DNA of 64,000 nt from Patescibacterium sp964540895 (GCA_964540895.1 CAZIOP010000002.1:1-64000), one strand, 5' to 3'; shown: positions 50,128 through 58,754, counted from the first letter of the stretch. Notes: a model not told the origin generated them from the letters alone. Translations and numbers: made by a program.

Positions 50128-50422
50128 GACCTAAAAAAGAATATTTGTCAAGGTTATATCATATTATTTATCTAATATTAGCCTATAAAAATAATATAAA
50201 TCAGCAATATTTCAATATATTGTCTAATATTAGCCATTTAATTTATATATAGGTTAAATTATAAGTTTTTATAGAGTTTATATTTAGTTTTATGTGGCAT
50301 GGATTTAATTAGATTAGTAGGTTCTATTTAGAACATTTGATGTTCTATCAAAAACAAAAACCCCCATAAGAGGGTTTTTTGTAGAACTTAACTAAATAGC
50401 TGAATTCTAGTTGATTTGGATA
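50128..50422. other. Intergenic stretch with terminator and CTAATATTAG repeats
   Basis: No gene seen. It holds two copies of the palindrome CTAATATTAG followed by GCC (50172-50181 and 50224-50233). It also holds a terminator for the gene at 50423-50812: AAAAACCC (50356-50363) and GGGTTTTT (50372-50379), with a minus-strand T-run beyond. Confidence 0.6.
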
Positions 50423-50812
50423 TTAACTGGGTAGGTATTTCTTGATTTCCTGATCTCGAGAGCTTAGTGAGAGATTAGTTACTTGTTTTTTGCTTCTGAA
50501 GATAATAAAGAATAACCAGATAATTGCCTCAAGAAGCAGTATTAAGAATAGCATTCTAGCTCTTAGATAGGGAATAATCTCGTAGTTAAAGAAGACTAGA
50601 AGTAGTAGTAAGACAGCGTTAGTAAAAGAAAAAGCAGTTATTTTTTTGGTTATTCTTTTTGAAATACCTATAAAATTCAATCTACCTAAATAACTAGCTA
50701 GGCCTATAAAAGCTAAGACAACAACAATAATAAGACTGATTTTTGTGCTGAAGGCAGAGATCGGTTCAGGTCTAGCACTAATCCAGTAAGAAAAACTAAG
50801 TAAATGATTCAT
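50423..50812 (-). CDS. Small polytopic membrane protein, unknown function
   Basis: 129 residues with four predicted transmembrane helices (about 23-42, 52-70, 74-90 and 92-110) and a charged C-terminus. The first loop has WISARPEPISAFS. No family is recognised. It follows the methyltransferase gene by 11 bases on the same strand, so they may be cotranscribed; the two could act together on a membrane lipid or quinone, which is only a guess. Confidence 0.55.
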   Translation of the reverse strand: MNHLLSFSYWISARPEPISAFSTKISLIIVVVLAFIGLASYLGRLNFIGISKRITKKITAFSFTNAVLLLLLVFFNYEIIPYLRARMLFLILLLEAIIWLFFIIFRSKKQVTNLSLSSRDQEIKKYLPS

Positions 50813-50823
50813 AAATAGTATAA

Positions 50824-51369
50824 TTATTTTCCAGCAACTATTCCGTAATGATAAAGTCCTGGTTCAAATTGGTCAAGTAATTTTAATCCAGCTACATCTA
50901 TTGTATTAATAACTTGGTCGGAACTTAGTCTTTGACTAAGTAAAGGGCCAAAAGGAGATTCAGATGGATGCCAATCAACAATTACTAGACGGCCTTCAGG
51001 ATGTAAAAGTCTCTTAGCTTCTTGAAGCATAGCTAGGCTGTTATTCGCTTGATTAAGAGTATTAATTAAGAAAGCCGTATTAATTGATTTTTCTTCTAGA
51101 TTAATTGATTTTTCAATATCCCCCTTTATTGAACTAATTGAATGAAGTTTATGATGAGAAATATCACTGTTCAAGGATTCAATAACTTCTGGAAGTATAT
51201 CAACACCATAGACTTTTCCATCTTTGCCAACTAATTTAGACAAAGAGTACAAAAAAGACAGTGATTTTCCGCAACCCAAATCAGCTACTCGATATCCATC
51301 TTGAATTTTAGATTTTTCAAGAATCGAATCAAAGAGAAAGAGAGATGTTTTAGTTGGGATAGCTTTCAT
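50824..51369 (-). CDS. Class I SAM-dependent methyltransferase, UbiE/ArsM-like
   Basis: 181 residues. Motif I is RVADLGCGKSLSFLYSLS (about 23-40). The ribose-binding acidic residue lies in VYGVDILPEVIESL, the later strand is INTAFLINTLNQANNSLAMLQEAKRLLHPEGRLVIVDW. The pattern fits Methyltransf_31 members acting on quinones, lipids or arsenite. Length is short, so the acceptor domain is small. Substrate unknown. Confidence 0.82.
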   Translation of the reverse strand: MKAIPTKTSLFLFDSILEKSKIQDGYRVADLGCGKSLSFLYSLSKLVGKDGKVYGVDILPEVIESLNSDISHHKLHSISSIKGDIEKSINLEEKSINTAFLINTLNQANNSLAMLQEAKRLLHPEGRLVIVDWHPSESPFGPLLSQRLSSDQVINTIDVAGLKLLDQFEPGLYHYGIVAGK

Positions 51370-51513
51370 AGAGATAGTTTAACACAAGATATCCACATGT
51401 GTTATTTATACTAATATTAGCAAAATAAAATATATAAGTCTAGAAAAGTGTGGACTTATTAACAAATAAAGAAAATTAAGATAAGTCTAGGATAAAATGG
51501 ACAAAAATATATT

Positions 51514-51589
51514 TGGTGGACCCTACCGGGTTCGAACCGGTGACCTCTTCCATGCCATGGAAACGCGCTACCAACTGCGCTAAGGGCCC
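51514..51589 (-). tRNA. tRNA-Ala(GGC)
   Basis: Minus strand: acceptor GGGCCCT/AGGGTCC, anticodon stem TTTCC/GGAAG with loop ATGGCAT (GGC), T arm ACCGG-TTCGAAC-CCGGT, encoded CCA (51516-51514). Confidence 0.93.
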
Positions 51590-51654
51590 GTTATTTTAAA
51601 TAAGTTTATTACCAATAAAATATACAGGATTATTTCCCCTCATGCAAACTTTTG

Positions 51655-51726
51655 TGCTCCCGGAGGGAATTGAACCCCCATTTTATCCTTAGGACGGATC
51701 TGTTCTATCCGTTAAACTACAGGAGC
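51655..51726 (-). tRNA. tRNA-Arg(CCT)
   Basis: Minus strand: acceptor GCTCCTG/CGGGAGC, anticodon loop GTCCTAA (CCT), T arm GGGGG-TTCAATT-CCCTC. CCA is not encoded. Confidence 0.9.
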
Positions 51727-51826
51727 TTCTTTGTTTATATGCCTATGAGCAATATACAATGAGGTGATTAATTTTACAAATAGGTGCTTAGGTGTACAAT
51801 ATTAATATAACTACTAATAAAACATT

Positions 51827-52234
51827 ATGTTTAACAAAAATGGTGTATCTGCGGTGCGGCGTGAGGGAGTTGAAACAATTATTGGTCCTTCAGTAAAAAT
51901 TGAAGGTAATTTTGTCTGCCAGGGAGGAATTGTTATTGAAGGAGAAGTTAGAGGTATAGTGGCAACAGCTGGTTTTTTAGAAGTTGGTGATAAAGCAGTG
52001 GTTGTAGCTGATGTTTCTGCTAAAGAAGGTAAGATTGCCGGCGAAGTTCGTGGAAATATTAAAGTAGAAGGTTATTTAGAGCTAAGTGCCTCTGCTAAAA
52101 TTATTGGTGATATTGAAGTCACCAGCCTTTCAATTGCCCGGGGTGCCAGCATTAAAGGTAAATGCCATGTTAATGTTTCAGAATTAAAGTCTGCCAAGCA
52201 TACCAAGGTAGAACCAGTAAACGACCATGAGTAA
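51827..52234 (+). CDS. Bactofilin (polymer-forming cytoskeletal protein)
   Basis: 135 residues. The DUF583/bactofilin beta-helix is at about 15-120: TIIGPSVKIEGNFVCQGGIVIEGEVRG, then LEVGDKAVVVADVSAKEG, GEVRGNIKVEGYLELSASAKIIGD, where each strand turn has G/D/N corners. Bactofilins self-assemble into filaments near the membrane and organise cell shape or wall enzymes. The stop overlaps the next gene by 8 bases. Confidence 0.92.
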   Translation: MFNKNGVSAVRREGVETIIGPSVKIEGNFVCQGGIVIEGEVRGIVATAGFLEVGDKAVVVADVSAKEGKIAGEVRGNIKVEGYLELSASAKIIGDIEVTSLSIARGASIKGKCHVNVSELKSAKHTKVEPVNDHE

Positions 52235-52970
52235 TGTTTATATTTACGAACACACTTTGGCTTCCAAGCGATATCAAAAAACTCTTGAACGATTAGAAAC
52301 TAGATTAACTGATTTGGGATTAAGTGGAAAAATATATCGGCTAGCACCGATGACCAGAGTTGAAGAAGTAGTTCGTGATGAAATGAGAAAAAAATCAAAA
52401 ACCATTGTCGCTGTTGGCGGCGATCGGTTAGTTACCAAAGTAGCTGGACTAATGGCTAATAGCGAAATACCGTTAGGAATTATTCCAATTGGTGATACAA
52501 GTTTGTGTGCGACTGCTCTAGGAATAAATTCAGAAAACGCTTGCCGTATTTTAGCTGCTAGACGAATTATGACAGTTGATTTAGGCCGTACTAACACAGG
52601 AGCAATATTTTTAAGTCAGATTTCAGTAACCGCTGCTAACCCAGTGGTATTAATTGATAAACAGATTACAGCTACTACAGAAGGTAAAGCCAGTATTCAA
52701 GTAGTTAATGTCTTGCCAGATGAGTACGGCTATAGAGGACCTGTAGCTACTCCAGAGGATGGACGACTTAATGCATATATACTCAAGACACAAAGTAATT
52801 TTTTAAAAAAAGATATTTCTCAATCTTTATTTGTGTGTCAAAAAGTTGAGTTTGTTTCAGGACCGTATGTTGGAATATTAGATGGTGGCTTAGAAACCAC
52901 TGGCGTAAAAGAAATAACTGTTTTACCCAAATCTTTATCAGTGATTGTCGGAAAAGAAAGGAAGTTTTAA
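52227..52970 (+). CDS. Diacylglycerol/NAD kinase-fold protein, degenerate active site
   Basis: 247 residues of the DAGK/NAD-kinase-like fold: TIVAVGGDRLVTKVAGLM (about 65-82) stands where active lipid kinases have GGDGT, and IPIGDTSLCATALGI (about 90-104) where they have PxGTGNDFAR. The C-terminal half is beta-rich (YVGILDGGLETTGVKEITVLP). Replacement of the glycine loop residue by Arg and loss of the GTGND motif argue against normal catalysis. It overlaps the bactofilin gene by 8 bases, so a structural or regulatory role with the filament is possible. Confidence 0.65.
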   Translation: MSNVYIYEHTLASKRYQKTLERLETRLTDLGLSGKIYRLAPMTRVEEVVRDEMRKKSKTIVAVGGDRLVTKVAGLMANSEIPLGIIPIGDTSLCATALGINSENACRILAARRIMTVDLGRTNTGAIFLSQISVTAANPVVLIDKQITATTEGKASIQVVNVLPDEYGYRGPVATPEDGRLNAYILKTQSNFLKKDISQSLFVCQKVEFVSGPYVGILDGGLETTGVKEITVLPKSLSVIVGKERKF

Positions 52971-52988
52971 TTTTTGGATAAAAAAAGT

Positions 52989-53008
52989 GCAGATCCCGTG
53001 AGATCTGC
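52989..53008 (+). terminator. Hairpin after the bactofilin/lipid-kinase-like pair
   Basis: GCAGATC (52989-52995), loop CCGTGA, GATCTGC (53002-53008), but the T-run begins only 8 bases later (TTTTT). Termination efficiency is uncertain. On the minus strand ACTTTTTT follows, which suits the gene at 53035-53454. Confidence 0.6.
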
Positions 53009-53034
53009 AAAATTGTTTTTATAAAAATTGTTTA

Positions 53035-53454
53035 TTATTCTCTTTTTTTGTTCAGATAACAATCTATTATTTCACTTGGTGTTGGTGATGAAATAATTAA
53101 AACTTTCGGCATTTTTTTGAAAATTATTGCCCCTTGAAAATCGTGATTTTGAGAAGAATCTTTATGACTTACGAAAATAAAATAATGGATTCTATTAAAG
53201 TGAACTCTCTTCACTTTTTTGTGTTCCATCAGTTCTGAGGTGTGATTCTTATATTCAGGAAGGTTTTTATATGTTGTTGCAGTACTACTTAAGGCTATAT
53301 TTTGAGCACTTAAGAGATAGGTTGTTGTGTGAAGTGGAGTACCTTTTTTAATTTTTTTTATTATTGCTTCTTTTCTTTCTTTCGTAAGAAAGCAGGAGGA
53401 CTTTTCTTTCATTAGTAATATTTTTTTAAATTTAGTTTTTATGTTAATGAACAA
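53035..53454 (-). CDS. Hypothetical basic protein
   Basis: 139 residues if started at 53454, or 125 from ATG 53412 (MKEKSSCFLTKERK). Basic and soluble, with a possible beta-strand core (RVHFNRIHYFIFVSHKD, AIIFKKMPKVLIIS). No family recognised. The gene is isolated between clpP and the bactofilin pair and shares a hairpin with the latter. Confidence 0.45.
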   Translation of the reverse strand: MFINIKTKFKKILLMKEKSSCFLTKERKEAIIKKIKKGTPLHTTTYLLSAQNIALSSTATTYKNLPEYKNHTSELMEHKKVKRVHFNRIHYFIFVSHKDSSQNHDFQGAIIFKKMPKVLIISSPTPSEIIDCYLNKKRE

Positions 53455-53505
53455 TTTCTAAAAGACAACCTAACGATTGTACATGAAAGAGTTATATAAG
53501 TCAAG

Positions 53506-53534
53506 TTGAAAAAGAAGATATTAAATGCTATAGT
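53506..53534 (+). promoter_or_regulatory. clpP promoter
   Basis: TTGAAA (53506-53511), 17 bases, extended -10 TGC-TATAGT (53529-53534). It lies inside an open frame that runs in from 53506, which shows that the true clpP start is the later ATG at 53581. Confidence 0.7.
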
Positions 53535-53580
53535 AGTTGTTACTTGTCGTGACTATCAAACATTATTTAAATTAATTTTT

Positions 53581-54159
53581 ATGCCATTAATCCCAACCGT
53601 TATAGAAAAAGCTGGAAATTACGAACGAGCATATGATATTTACTCTCGCTTACTTCGTGATCGTATTATTTTCCTAGGTGAACAAATCACAGATCATGTT
53701 GCCAATATTATTATCGCTCAATTTTTGTTTTTGGATGCTGAAAGTAAAGATAAAGATATAAAGTTCTACATAAACTCTCCCGGAGGATCAGTAACAGCTG
53801 GCTTAGCAATCTACGATACCATGCAATATGTTAAATCTGATGTTTCAACCATCTGTGTTGGTTTAGCTGCTTCAATGGGAGCCACATTATTGGCTGCTGG
53901 TGCTCCTGGTAAACGTTTTACCTTGCCAAATTCAGAAATAATGATTCATCAAGTCATGGGTGGTTTTGAGGGTCAGGCTTCTGATATTAAGATTCGTTCT
54001 GAACATATCCTTCGTATTAAGGATAAATTAAATAAGATTCTCTCTAAGCATACTGGCCAATCAGTTGATGTTATTGAGAAAGATACTGATCGTGACCGTT
54101 TTATGATGCCTGAAGAAGCTAAAAAATACGGAATCATTGATAAAATCATTGGTAGATAA
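53581..54159 (+). CDS. clpP: ATP-dependent Clp protease proteolytic subunit
   Basis: 192 residues from ATG 53581 (MPLIPTVIEKAGNYERAYD), the usual ClpP length. Catalytic Ser in GLAASMGATLLAAGA (about residue 97), His in MIHQVMGG (about 122), Asp about 171, and the family block INSPGGSVTAGLAIYDTMQ. Fourteen copies form the chamber fed by ClpX or ClpA/C and degrade, among others, tmRNA-tagged proteins. The promoter lies at 53506-53534. Confidence 0.97.
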   Translation: MPLIPTVIEKAGNYERAYDIYSRLLRDRIIFLGEQITDHVANIIIAQFLFLDAESKDKDIKFYINSPGGSVTAGLAIYDTMQYVKSDVSTICVGLAASMGATLLAAGAPGKRFTLPNSEIMIHQVMGGFEGQASDIKIRSEHILRIKDKLNKILSKHTGQSVDVIEKDTDRDRFMMPEEAKKYGIIDKIIGR

Positions 54160-54246
54160 GTGTATTTTATTCATTAATAGCCGAGGATTGACAACTTAAG
54201 GAGAATATTCTAGAATCTGGATATTGTTTATTAATTATATTTGACT

Positions 54247-54630
54247 ATGACCGCAGCTAAGAAACAGGCGAAAAAGACCGAAAGCAAGAAATCGGACAAG
54301 ACGCTTGAAGAGATTAAAACTGAATTAAAGCCTGGTATGACTATTCGCGTCTATCAGAAGATTAAAGAACTTAACCCTAAAGGTGAAGAAAAGGAGCGTT
54401 TACAGTATTTTGATGGTATGATTATTGCTCATAAGCATGGTCGTGAGGCCGGAGGAACTATTACTGTACGTAAAGTAACCGATGGTGTGGGTGTAGAAAA
54501 GATTTACCCTTTGAACTTGCCTACTATCACTAAGATTGAAATTCAGAAAATTGCCCAAGTTCGTCGTGCTAAGTTATATTATTTGAAAACTCGTTACGGT
54601 AAGCGATTAAAGGAAACCAAGGTAGCGTAA
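54247..54630 (+). CDS. rplS: 50S ribosomal protein L19
   Basis: 127 residues from ATG 54247 (an in-frame TTG at 54241 is rejected). A basic N-terminal extension (TAAKKQAKKTESKKSDK) precedes the bL19 core: LKPGMTIRVYQKIKE, GDxxR-type loop RLQYFDGMIIAHKHG, TITVRKVTDGVGVEKIYPLN, and VRRAKLYYLKTRYGKRLKE at the end. It lies at the 30S-50S interface. Confidence 0.96.
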   Translation: MTAAKKQAKKTESKKSDKTLEEIKTELKPGMTIRVYQKIKELNPKGEEKERLQYFDGMIIAHKHGREAGGTITVRKVTDGVGVEKIYPLNLPTITKIEIQKIAQVRRAKLYYLKTRYGKRLKETKVA

Positions 54631-54700
54631 CCCCATAATAATGGTGTTAGTGCTTGTCTTAGTCGGATATTCCGTCAAAGTCGAGCGTAAGAAGACATTG

Positions 54701-54787
54701 GCGGATATGGTGGAACTGGTAGACACGCAAGCTTGAGGGGCTTGTGAGGGTTTCCTCGTGAGGGTTCGAGTCCCTCTATCCGCACCA
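54701..54787 (+). tRNA. tRNA-Leu(GAG)
   Basis: Acceptor GCGGATA/TATCCGC, class II variable arm, anticodon stem CAAGC/GCTTG with loop TTGAGGG (GAG), T arm GAGGG-TTCGAGT-CCCTC, encoded CCA (54785-54787). Confidence 0.93.
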
Positions 54788-54810
54788 GGTTTAAAAAAAT
54801 AAATATATTA

Positions 54811-54884
54811 GGGCGTATAGCTCAGCTGGTTAGAGCACCTCGTTTACACCGAGGGGGTCCAGGGTTCGAATCCTTGTGCGCCCA
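54811..54884 (+). tRNA. tRNA-Val(TAC)
   Basis: Acceptor GGGCGTA/TGCGCCC, D arm GCTC-AGCTGGTTA-GAGC, anticodon stem CCTCG/CGAGG with loop TTTACAC (TAC), T arm CAGGG-TTCGAAT-CCTTG. CCA is not encoded. Confidence 0.93.
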
Positions 54885-54890
54885 CCCTAG

Positions 54891-54916
54891 AAAATAGACT
54901 TCGGTCTATTTTTTGT
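54891..54916 (+). terminator. Terminator after tRNA-Val
   Basis: AAAATAGAC (54891-54899), TTCG tetraloop, GTCTATTTT (54904-54912), then TT. Confidence 0.92.
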
Positions 54917-55068
54917 TATATAAAATATAAAAAATTAATAAATATTAAGAAAAAAACTATAAAAACATTGACTTTTTGTTAAAAGTATGCTAATATTAAG
55001 ATATTATAAGTTTTTTCCTCATAAAAGACACAAAAATAGTGTCAAAAAAACAAAAATAAAACAAAAAT

Positions 55069-56625
55069 ATGAAAAATGTATATTTTGAACGACTAGGTAT
55101 TGTTATCGCAGTAGTTTTTTTTGTGTTTTCTTCATATATTGTAATAACAAGAGCTGGTCTATTTGGTGGAAATGATGATGGCGATCTGCCTGATGCTAAA
55201 AATACTGGTGTTTATTATTTCACTAATGCTGTTGATACTTCTCCTGAAGAAGTTGGTAATTATTTTTATGACTCAAAACTAAGTGATCAGGCTAATGAGT
55301 TGCCTGATTTTAACTCGTTTGAAGTACACATTGTTAGTGAAGCAATCTTTGATGGCAATATTACATTTATTGGTGAGGGGGAAAATTCTGGAACTGTTAA
55401 TGGTGATGCTGAGTTTATTGGTGATCAATCAGAAAATTACGGGACTGTATCAGGAACACTTACTCGTCGTTATATTGAATCAGTTTCAACCGGCAAAGAC
55501 TTTACTCAAAATAATGAACATTGGACAGTAATAGCTGACGGTGCTGAAGTTGATGTTACTACTGCTATTTATAATGGCAATACAACATTTCTTAGTCAGA
55601 ACCATGGATCATTTGTTTCTGATATGAATGTAGTTTCAGCGACTGTTACTGACGCCAACTTGAGATTAGACTATGATAGAACCTTAGATGGCTCATCATT
55701 ACCAGCTGCCGGAGATTTTACTATCATGGTTAATCATGAGGCTGTTGAGATAGCTAGTGTCAATATTTCAGGTGAAGAAGTTGAAATACGACTTACAAAC
55801 CCTGTCACTGCCGAAGATCAAGTTTCGGTTAGCTACTCTTTAGGTGATAATTTAATCTTAAGTGAACAAGGATTAAATTCTATGCATATTTCAGACTTTG
55901 GAGTTACTAATGAGACATTAGCATTAAATAATAATAACAATGGTGATGAAGATGAAGACGGAGATCAGGAAAATAACCAAGGCAATGATGAAGAAAATAA
56001 TCAACAAGAAGAATCTGTACAAACTCCTCATGCATCATCAGGTGGTATTGGTGTTTTCCCTCTTAGCTCATTAAAACTAGATGTCCAAAAGAATGAAAAG
56101 AAAAGAATAACAGAAAAGACTGAAAAGAAAGATGCAAAATCTGATGAAGTTATCAAAGAAGATGAAACAGAAAGTACTTCAGCAAGTGTTGAGACTGCTG
56201 AAGCCACAAAAGAAGTTACCCAAAAAACAAAAGAGAGTATTGAAGTAACTGAAAAATTAAAGAATTCATTGTTACTAGCAGTTGAAGATAAGGGTACAAT
56301 TTGGTATGTTGCACCAACTGATTCAAAACGTTATGAAGTAAGTTCAGGTAATGCTTTAAACTTATTTAAAAAAGTAACTCTAGGTATTACAAATAAAAAT
56401 TTAGAACAAGTGCCTGTGGCTGGCACAACATCAACAGTTAGTCCATTAGCTAAGCGGTTAACTGGTCGATTCTTACTTCAAGTAGAGAGTCGAGGAGAAA
56501 GTTGGTATGTTGACAACAGTGGTTATCGACACCGAGTAAATTCTGATAACTTAGTTGAGACAGTTAAGAAATCAGTTCAAGGAATCAATAATCAAACTCT
56601 TAATAAGATTCCTGTTTCAAAGTAA
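55069..56625 (+). CDS. Exported surface protein with SwmB-like domain and WYV repeats
   Basis: 518 residues. N-terminal signal anchor (about 9-28), then beta-rich repeats (GNITFIGEGENSGTVNGDAEF). An SwmB-like Ig domain spans about 190-275 (ANLRLDYDRTLDGSSLPAAG, then EVEIRLTNPVTAEDQVSVSYS), followed by an acidic Asn/Glu-rich linker (about 285-315) and a Lys/Glu-rich helical stretch. The end holds two repeats typical of Patescibacteria: LLAVEDKGTIWYVAPTDSKR and LLQVESRGESWYVDNSGYRH, each closing with INN/TNK-L-KIPV. Probably displayed on the cell surface for adhesion; no enzyme motif. Confidence 0.72.
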   Translation: MKNVYFERLGIVIAVVFFVFSSYIVITRAGLFGGNDDGDLPDAKNTGVYYFTNAVDTSPEEVGNYFYDSKLSDQANELPDFNSFEVHIVSEAIFDGNITFIGEGENSGTVNGDAEFIGDQSENYGTVSGTLTRRYIESVSTGKDFTQNNEHWTVIADGAEVDVTTAIYNGNTTFLSQNHGSFVSDMNVVSATVTDANLRLDYDRTLDGSSLPAAGDFTIMVNHEAVEIASVNISGEEVEIRLTNPVTAEDQVSVSYSLGDNLILSEQGLNSMHISDFGVTNETLALNNNNNGDEDEDGDQENNQGNDEENNQQEESVQTPHASSGGIGVFPLSSLKLDVQKNEKKRITEKTEKKDAKSDEVIKEDETESTSASVETAEATKEVTQKTKESIEVTEKLKNSLLLAVEDKGTIWYVAPTDSKRYEVSSGNALNLFKKVTLGITNKNLEQVPVAGTTSTVSPLAKRLTGRFLLQVESRGESWYVDNSGYRHRVNSDNLVETVKKSVQGINNQTLNKIPVSK

Positions 56626-56634
56626 TTTAAAAAA

Positions 56635-57336
56635 TTAATCAAGTAATACTTCAATCATTATACATTTTGTATTTTCTTGAGCTGTGATTGATATTTCTTT
56701 CTCATTAACAATTCTAGCTTGATTGTTAGATGTGAAATCTAGATTATTTATTAATATGCTACCAGTTTGTATATATATAAATATCCCTTTCGCTCCATCT
56801 ATTGAATAAGTGATAGTATTATTAGTTTCTAACTCAATTAGATAAATAGTTGCCTCTGTTTGCATTTTCATTACTCCCTCTTGTTTCGACCCAGAAGCAA
56901 TGGGGAGTAATTTGTTTTTAATAAAATTGTTAGAGAAGTTTTTTTGCTCATAGGTTGGTGGCAAATTTTTTTCTCGAGGGAAAAGCCAAATTTGGTAAAG
57001 ATGAACGGGTTGATCAGAGTTATTATATTCAGCATGAATAATACCCGATCCAGCAGTCATTCGCTGAACTTCACCTGGCTTAATTGTACCAATATTACCT
57101 ATATTATCTTTGTGAGTTAGTTCTCCCTCAAGGACAATGGTCACAATTTCCATGTTTTCATGAGGATGTTCTGGAAAACCAGCACCTGGAGCAATAATAT
57201 CATCATTAAAGACCCGTAAATTACCAAATTGAATATTATCGGGGTCTTGGTAATTAGCAAAAGAAAACAGAAGATGGGTTTTGAGCCAGCCATGGTCTGC
57301 TAGAAAACGTTTTGAGGCTTCAATCTTAGTTATCAT
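56635..57336 (-). CDS. Pirin-family cupin protein
   Basis: 233 residues, double cupin. Metal ligands of the N-terminal cupin are visible: FPEHPHENMEIV (two His, about 55-60), and SGIIHAEYN (His and Glu, about 99-104), with GEVQRMTAGSGI between. Pirins bind iron; some oxidise quercetin and others tune transcription or metabolism. The C-terminal cupin is more divergent. It is convergent with the surface-protein gene and divergent from tsaE. Confidence 0.92.
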   Translation of the reverse strand: MITKIEASKRFLADHGWLKTHLLFSFANYQDPDNIQFGNLRVFNDDIIAPGAGFPEHPHENMEIVTIVLEGELTHKDNIGNIGTIKPGEVQRMTAGSGIIHAEYNNSDQPVHLYQIWLFPREKNLPPTYEQKNFSNNFIKNKLLPIASGSKQEGVMKMQTEATIYLIELETNNTITYSIDGAKGIFIYIQTGSILINNLDFTSNNQARIVNEKEISITAQENTKCIMIEVLLD

Positions 57337-57397
57337 ATATCTGAATGAATAATGGTTATTCTAGCATATTTATCAATATCTTATTATAATTGGTGAT

Positions 57398-57823
57398 ATG
57401 ATAATAACTACGCTTTCAGAACAAGAAACTAAGAGAATAGCAGAAAAATATGGGAAACAATTACGGGGCGGTGAAACAATAGGCTTAATTGGCGAATTAG
57501 GAGCTGGTAAAACCGCTTTTGTTAAGGGTTTGGCTAAAGGTCTAGGTATTAAAAAGACAATTACAAGTCCTACCTTTGTATTAATGAAAGTCTATCCAGT
57601 TACACATAGAACAATTAAGTATTTTGTTCATGTTGATGCCTATCGTGTAAAATCAGCCAAAGCGTTGACGGGTATTGGGTTGGAGGACTATATTAAGGCT
57701 GCTGATAGCATTGTAGCTATTGAATGGGCTGATTTAGTACAGAAGATATTGCCGAAGAAGAAGATTCTAATTAAGTTTAAGCACACAAAGCTAGGCGAAA
57801 GAGTTATTAATTTTAATAAGTAA
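57398..57823 (+). CDS. tsaE: tRNA threonylcarbamoyladenosine biosynthesis ATPase TsaE
   Basis: 141 residues: Walker A GELGAGKTAFVKGLAKGLG (about 31-49), the switch ITSPTFVLMKVYP, HVDAYRVKSAKAL and AIEWADLVQKILPK. It drives the TsaB-TsaD step that makes the t6A base in ANN-reading tRNAs. A TATAAT ends 7 bases before the ATG, so the mRNA is probably leaderless. The stop is one base before the next gene. Confidence 0.95.
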   Translation: MIITTLSEQETKRIAEKYGKQLRGGETIGLIGELGAGKTAFVKGLAKGLGIKKTITSPTFVLMKVYPVTHRTIKYFVHVDAYRVKSAKALTGIGLEDYIKAADSIVAIEWADLVQKILPKKKILIKFKHTKLGERVINFNK

Positions 57824-57824
57824 T

Positions 57825-58754
57825 ATGCGAGAATTTCTTGGGATGATAAATAATAATGTTAAGATAGACCAAGCATACAGCAAGGCTGAAGTATACTTAA
57901 AGAATCATATTATTAAAGAGGATGATTTTTTAGGTTTTTATTCTGAAGAAGAGATTAAGAAAGATAAGGAATATATTAAGCACAATGAAGAGATCTTCAA
58001 AGAAATTAATAATGAAGGTCTACAAAATCAAGCAAAACGTGCGACTATATTCGAATGTATTGTGTACCAGCAAATAGAATTAAACAATTTATTAGGTGAA
58101 AAAGTGTATGCTCAAAAAACAAGTAGGTTTGATGACTTAAAGAGCGGCATTGATTCAGCCGTTGAAATAGAGGAAGAAGATAAGAACTCATTTAGCTATC
58201 TAGGTTTGGCTTTTGATATTAGTTATACAAGTGATTTAGGAAAAAAGTTTGAAAGAATAAAAAAAGAAATTGATGCCGGCAAATTAAGTGAAATAAAATA
58301 TTTTAATTCACCTCGATCAGGTCGAAAGACACTACAAAATGTCCCTCGGTTAGTTTTGGCTGTCGATGGAAAAACCGCTAACCAAATGATAGATATGTGG
58401 GTTAACAACGAGAAAGAAAGTCTTGCCAATCATCCAATACAACTTCAGGCATTAAAAGAATTTGAACTTCAGTTAAAAACATTTGAAAAATATTGTCGAG
58501 TTGTTAATAAAAATAATGAAATAGCCGATATATATAAGCATGCATTAGAGAGAGTAAAAAAACTTATTGATGATAAGAAGAAAAAATTCCCTAATTTTAG
58601 TGGAGAAGATTTTGACGCTGGTTATGATCATATCCAAAGTGGTCTTTCAATATTTGAAAAAGAGATTGAAAAAATTGCCCCCAAAGAAGATAGAGTTAAT
58701 AAAGCAAGAGAATTTTTTGAAAAATATCCTCATTTAAGAAAAAAGGCTTCTTAG
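57825..58754 (+). CDS. Hypothetical protein with possible PD-(D/E)XK nuclease core
   Basis: 309 residues, soluble and highly charged. About residues 70-180 have a possible restriction-endonuclease-like core: Glu in KRATIFECIVYQQIE, SRFDDLKSGIDSAVEIEEE, then LGLAFDISYTSDLGKKFERIKKEIDAG and VPRLVLAVDG. Many Patescibacteria carry a similar unnamed protein. The C-terminal ~100 residues are helical. It starts one base after tsaE and overlaps the convergent lspA by 4 bases. No experimental function is known to me. Confidence 0.55.
   Translation: MREFLGMINNNVKIDQAYSKAEVYLKNHIIKEDDFLGFYSEEEIKKDKEYIKHNEEIFKEINNEGLQNQAKRATIFECIVYQQIELNNLLGEKVYAQKTSRFDDLKSGIDSAVEIEEEDKNSFSYLGLAFDISYTSDLGKKFERIKKEIDAGKLSEIKYFNSPRSGRKTLQNVPRLVLAVDGKTANQMIDMWVNNEKESLANHPIQLQALKEFELQLKTFEKYCRVVNKNNEIADIYKHALERVKKLIDDKKKKFPNFSGEDFDAGYDHIQSGLSIFEKEIEKIAPKEDRVNKAREFFEKYPHLRKKAS

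Noticed and set aside
53506..53580. Longer clpP start at TTG 53506
   Set aside because: That TTG is the -35 element of the clpP promoter, and the extra 25 residues have no ClpP similarity.
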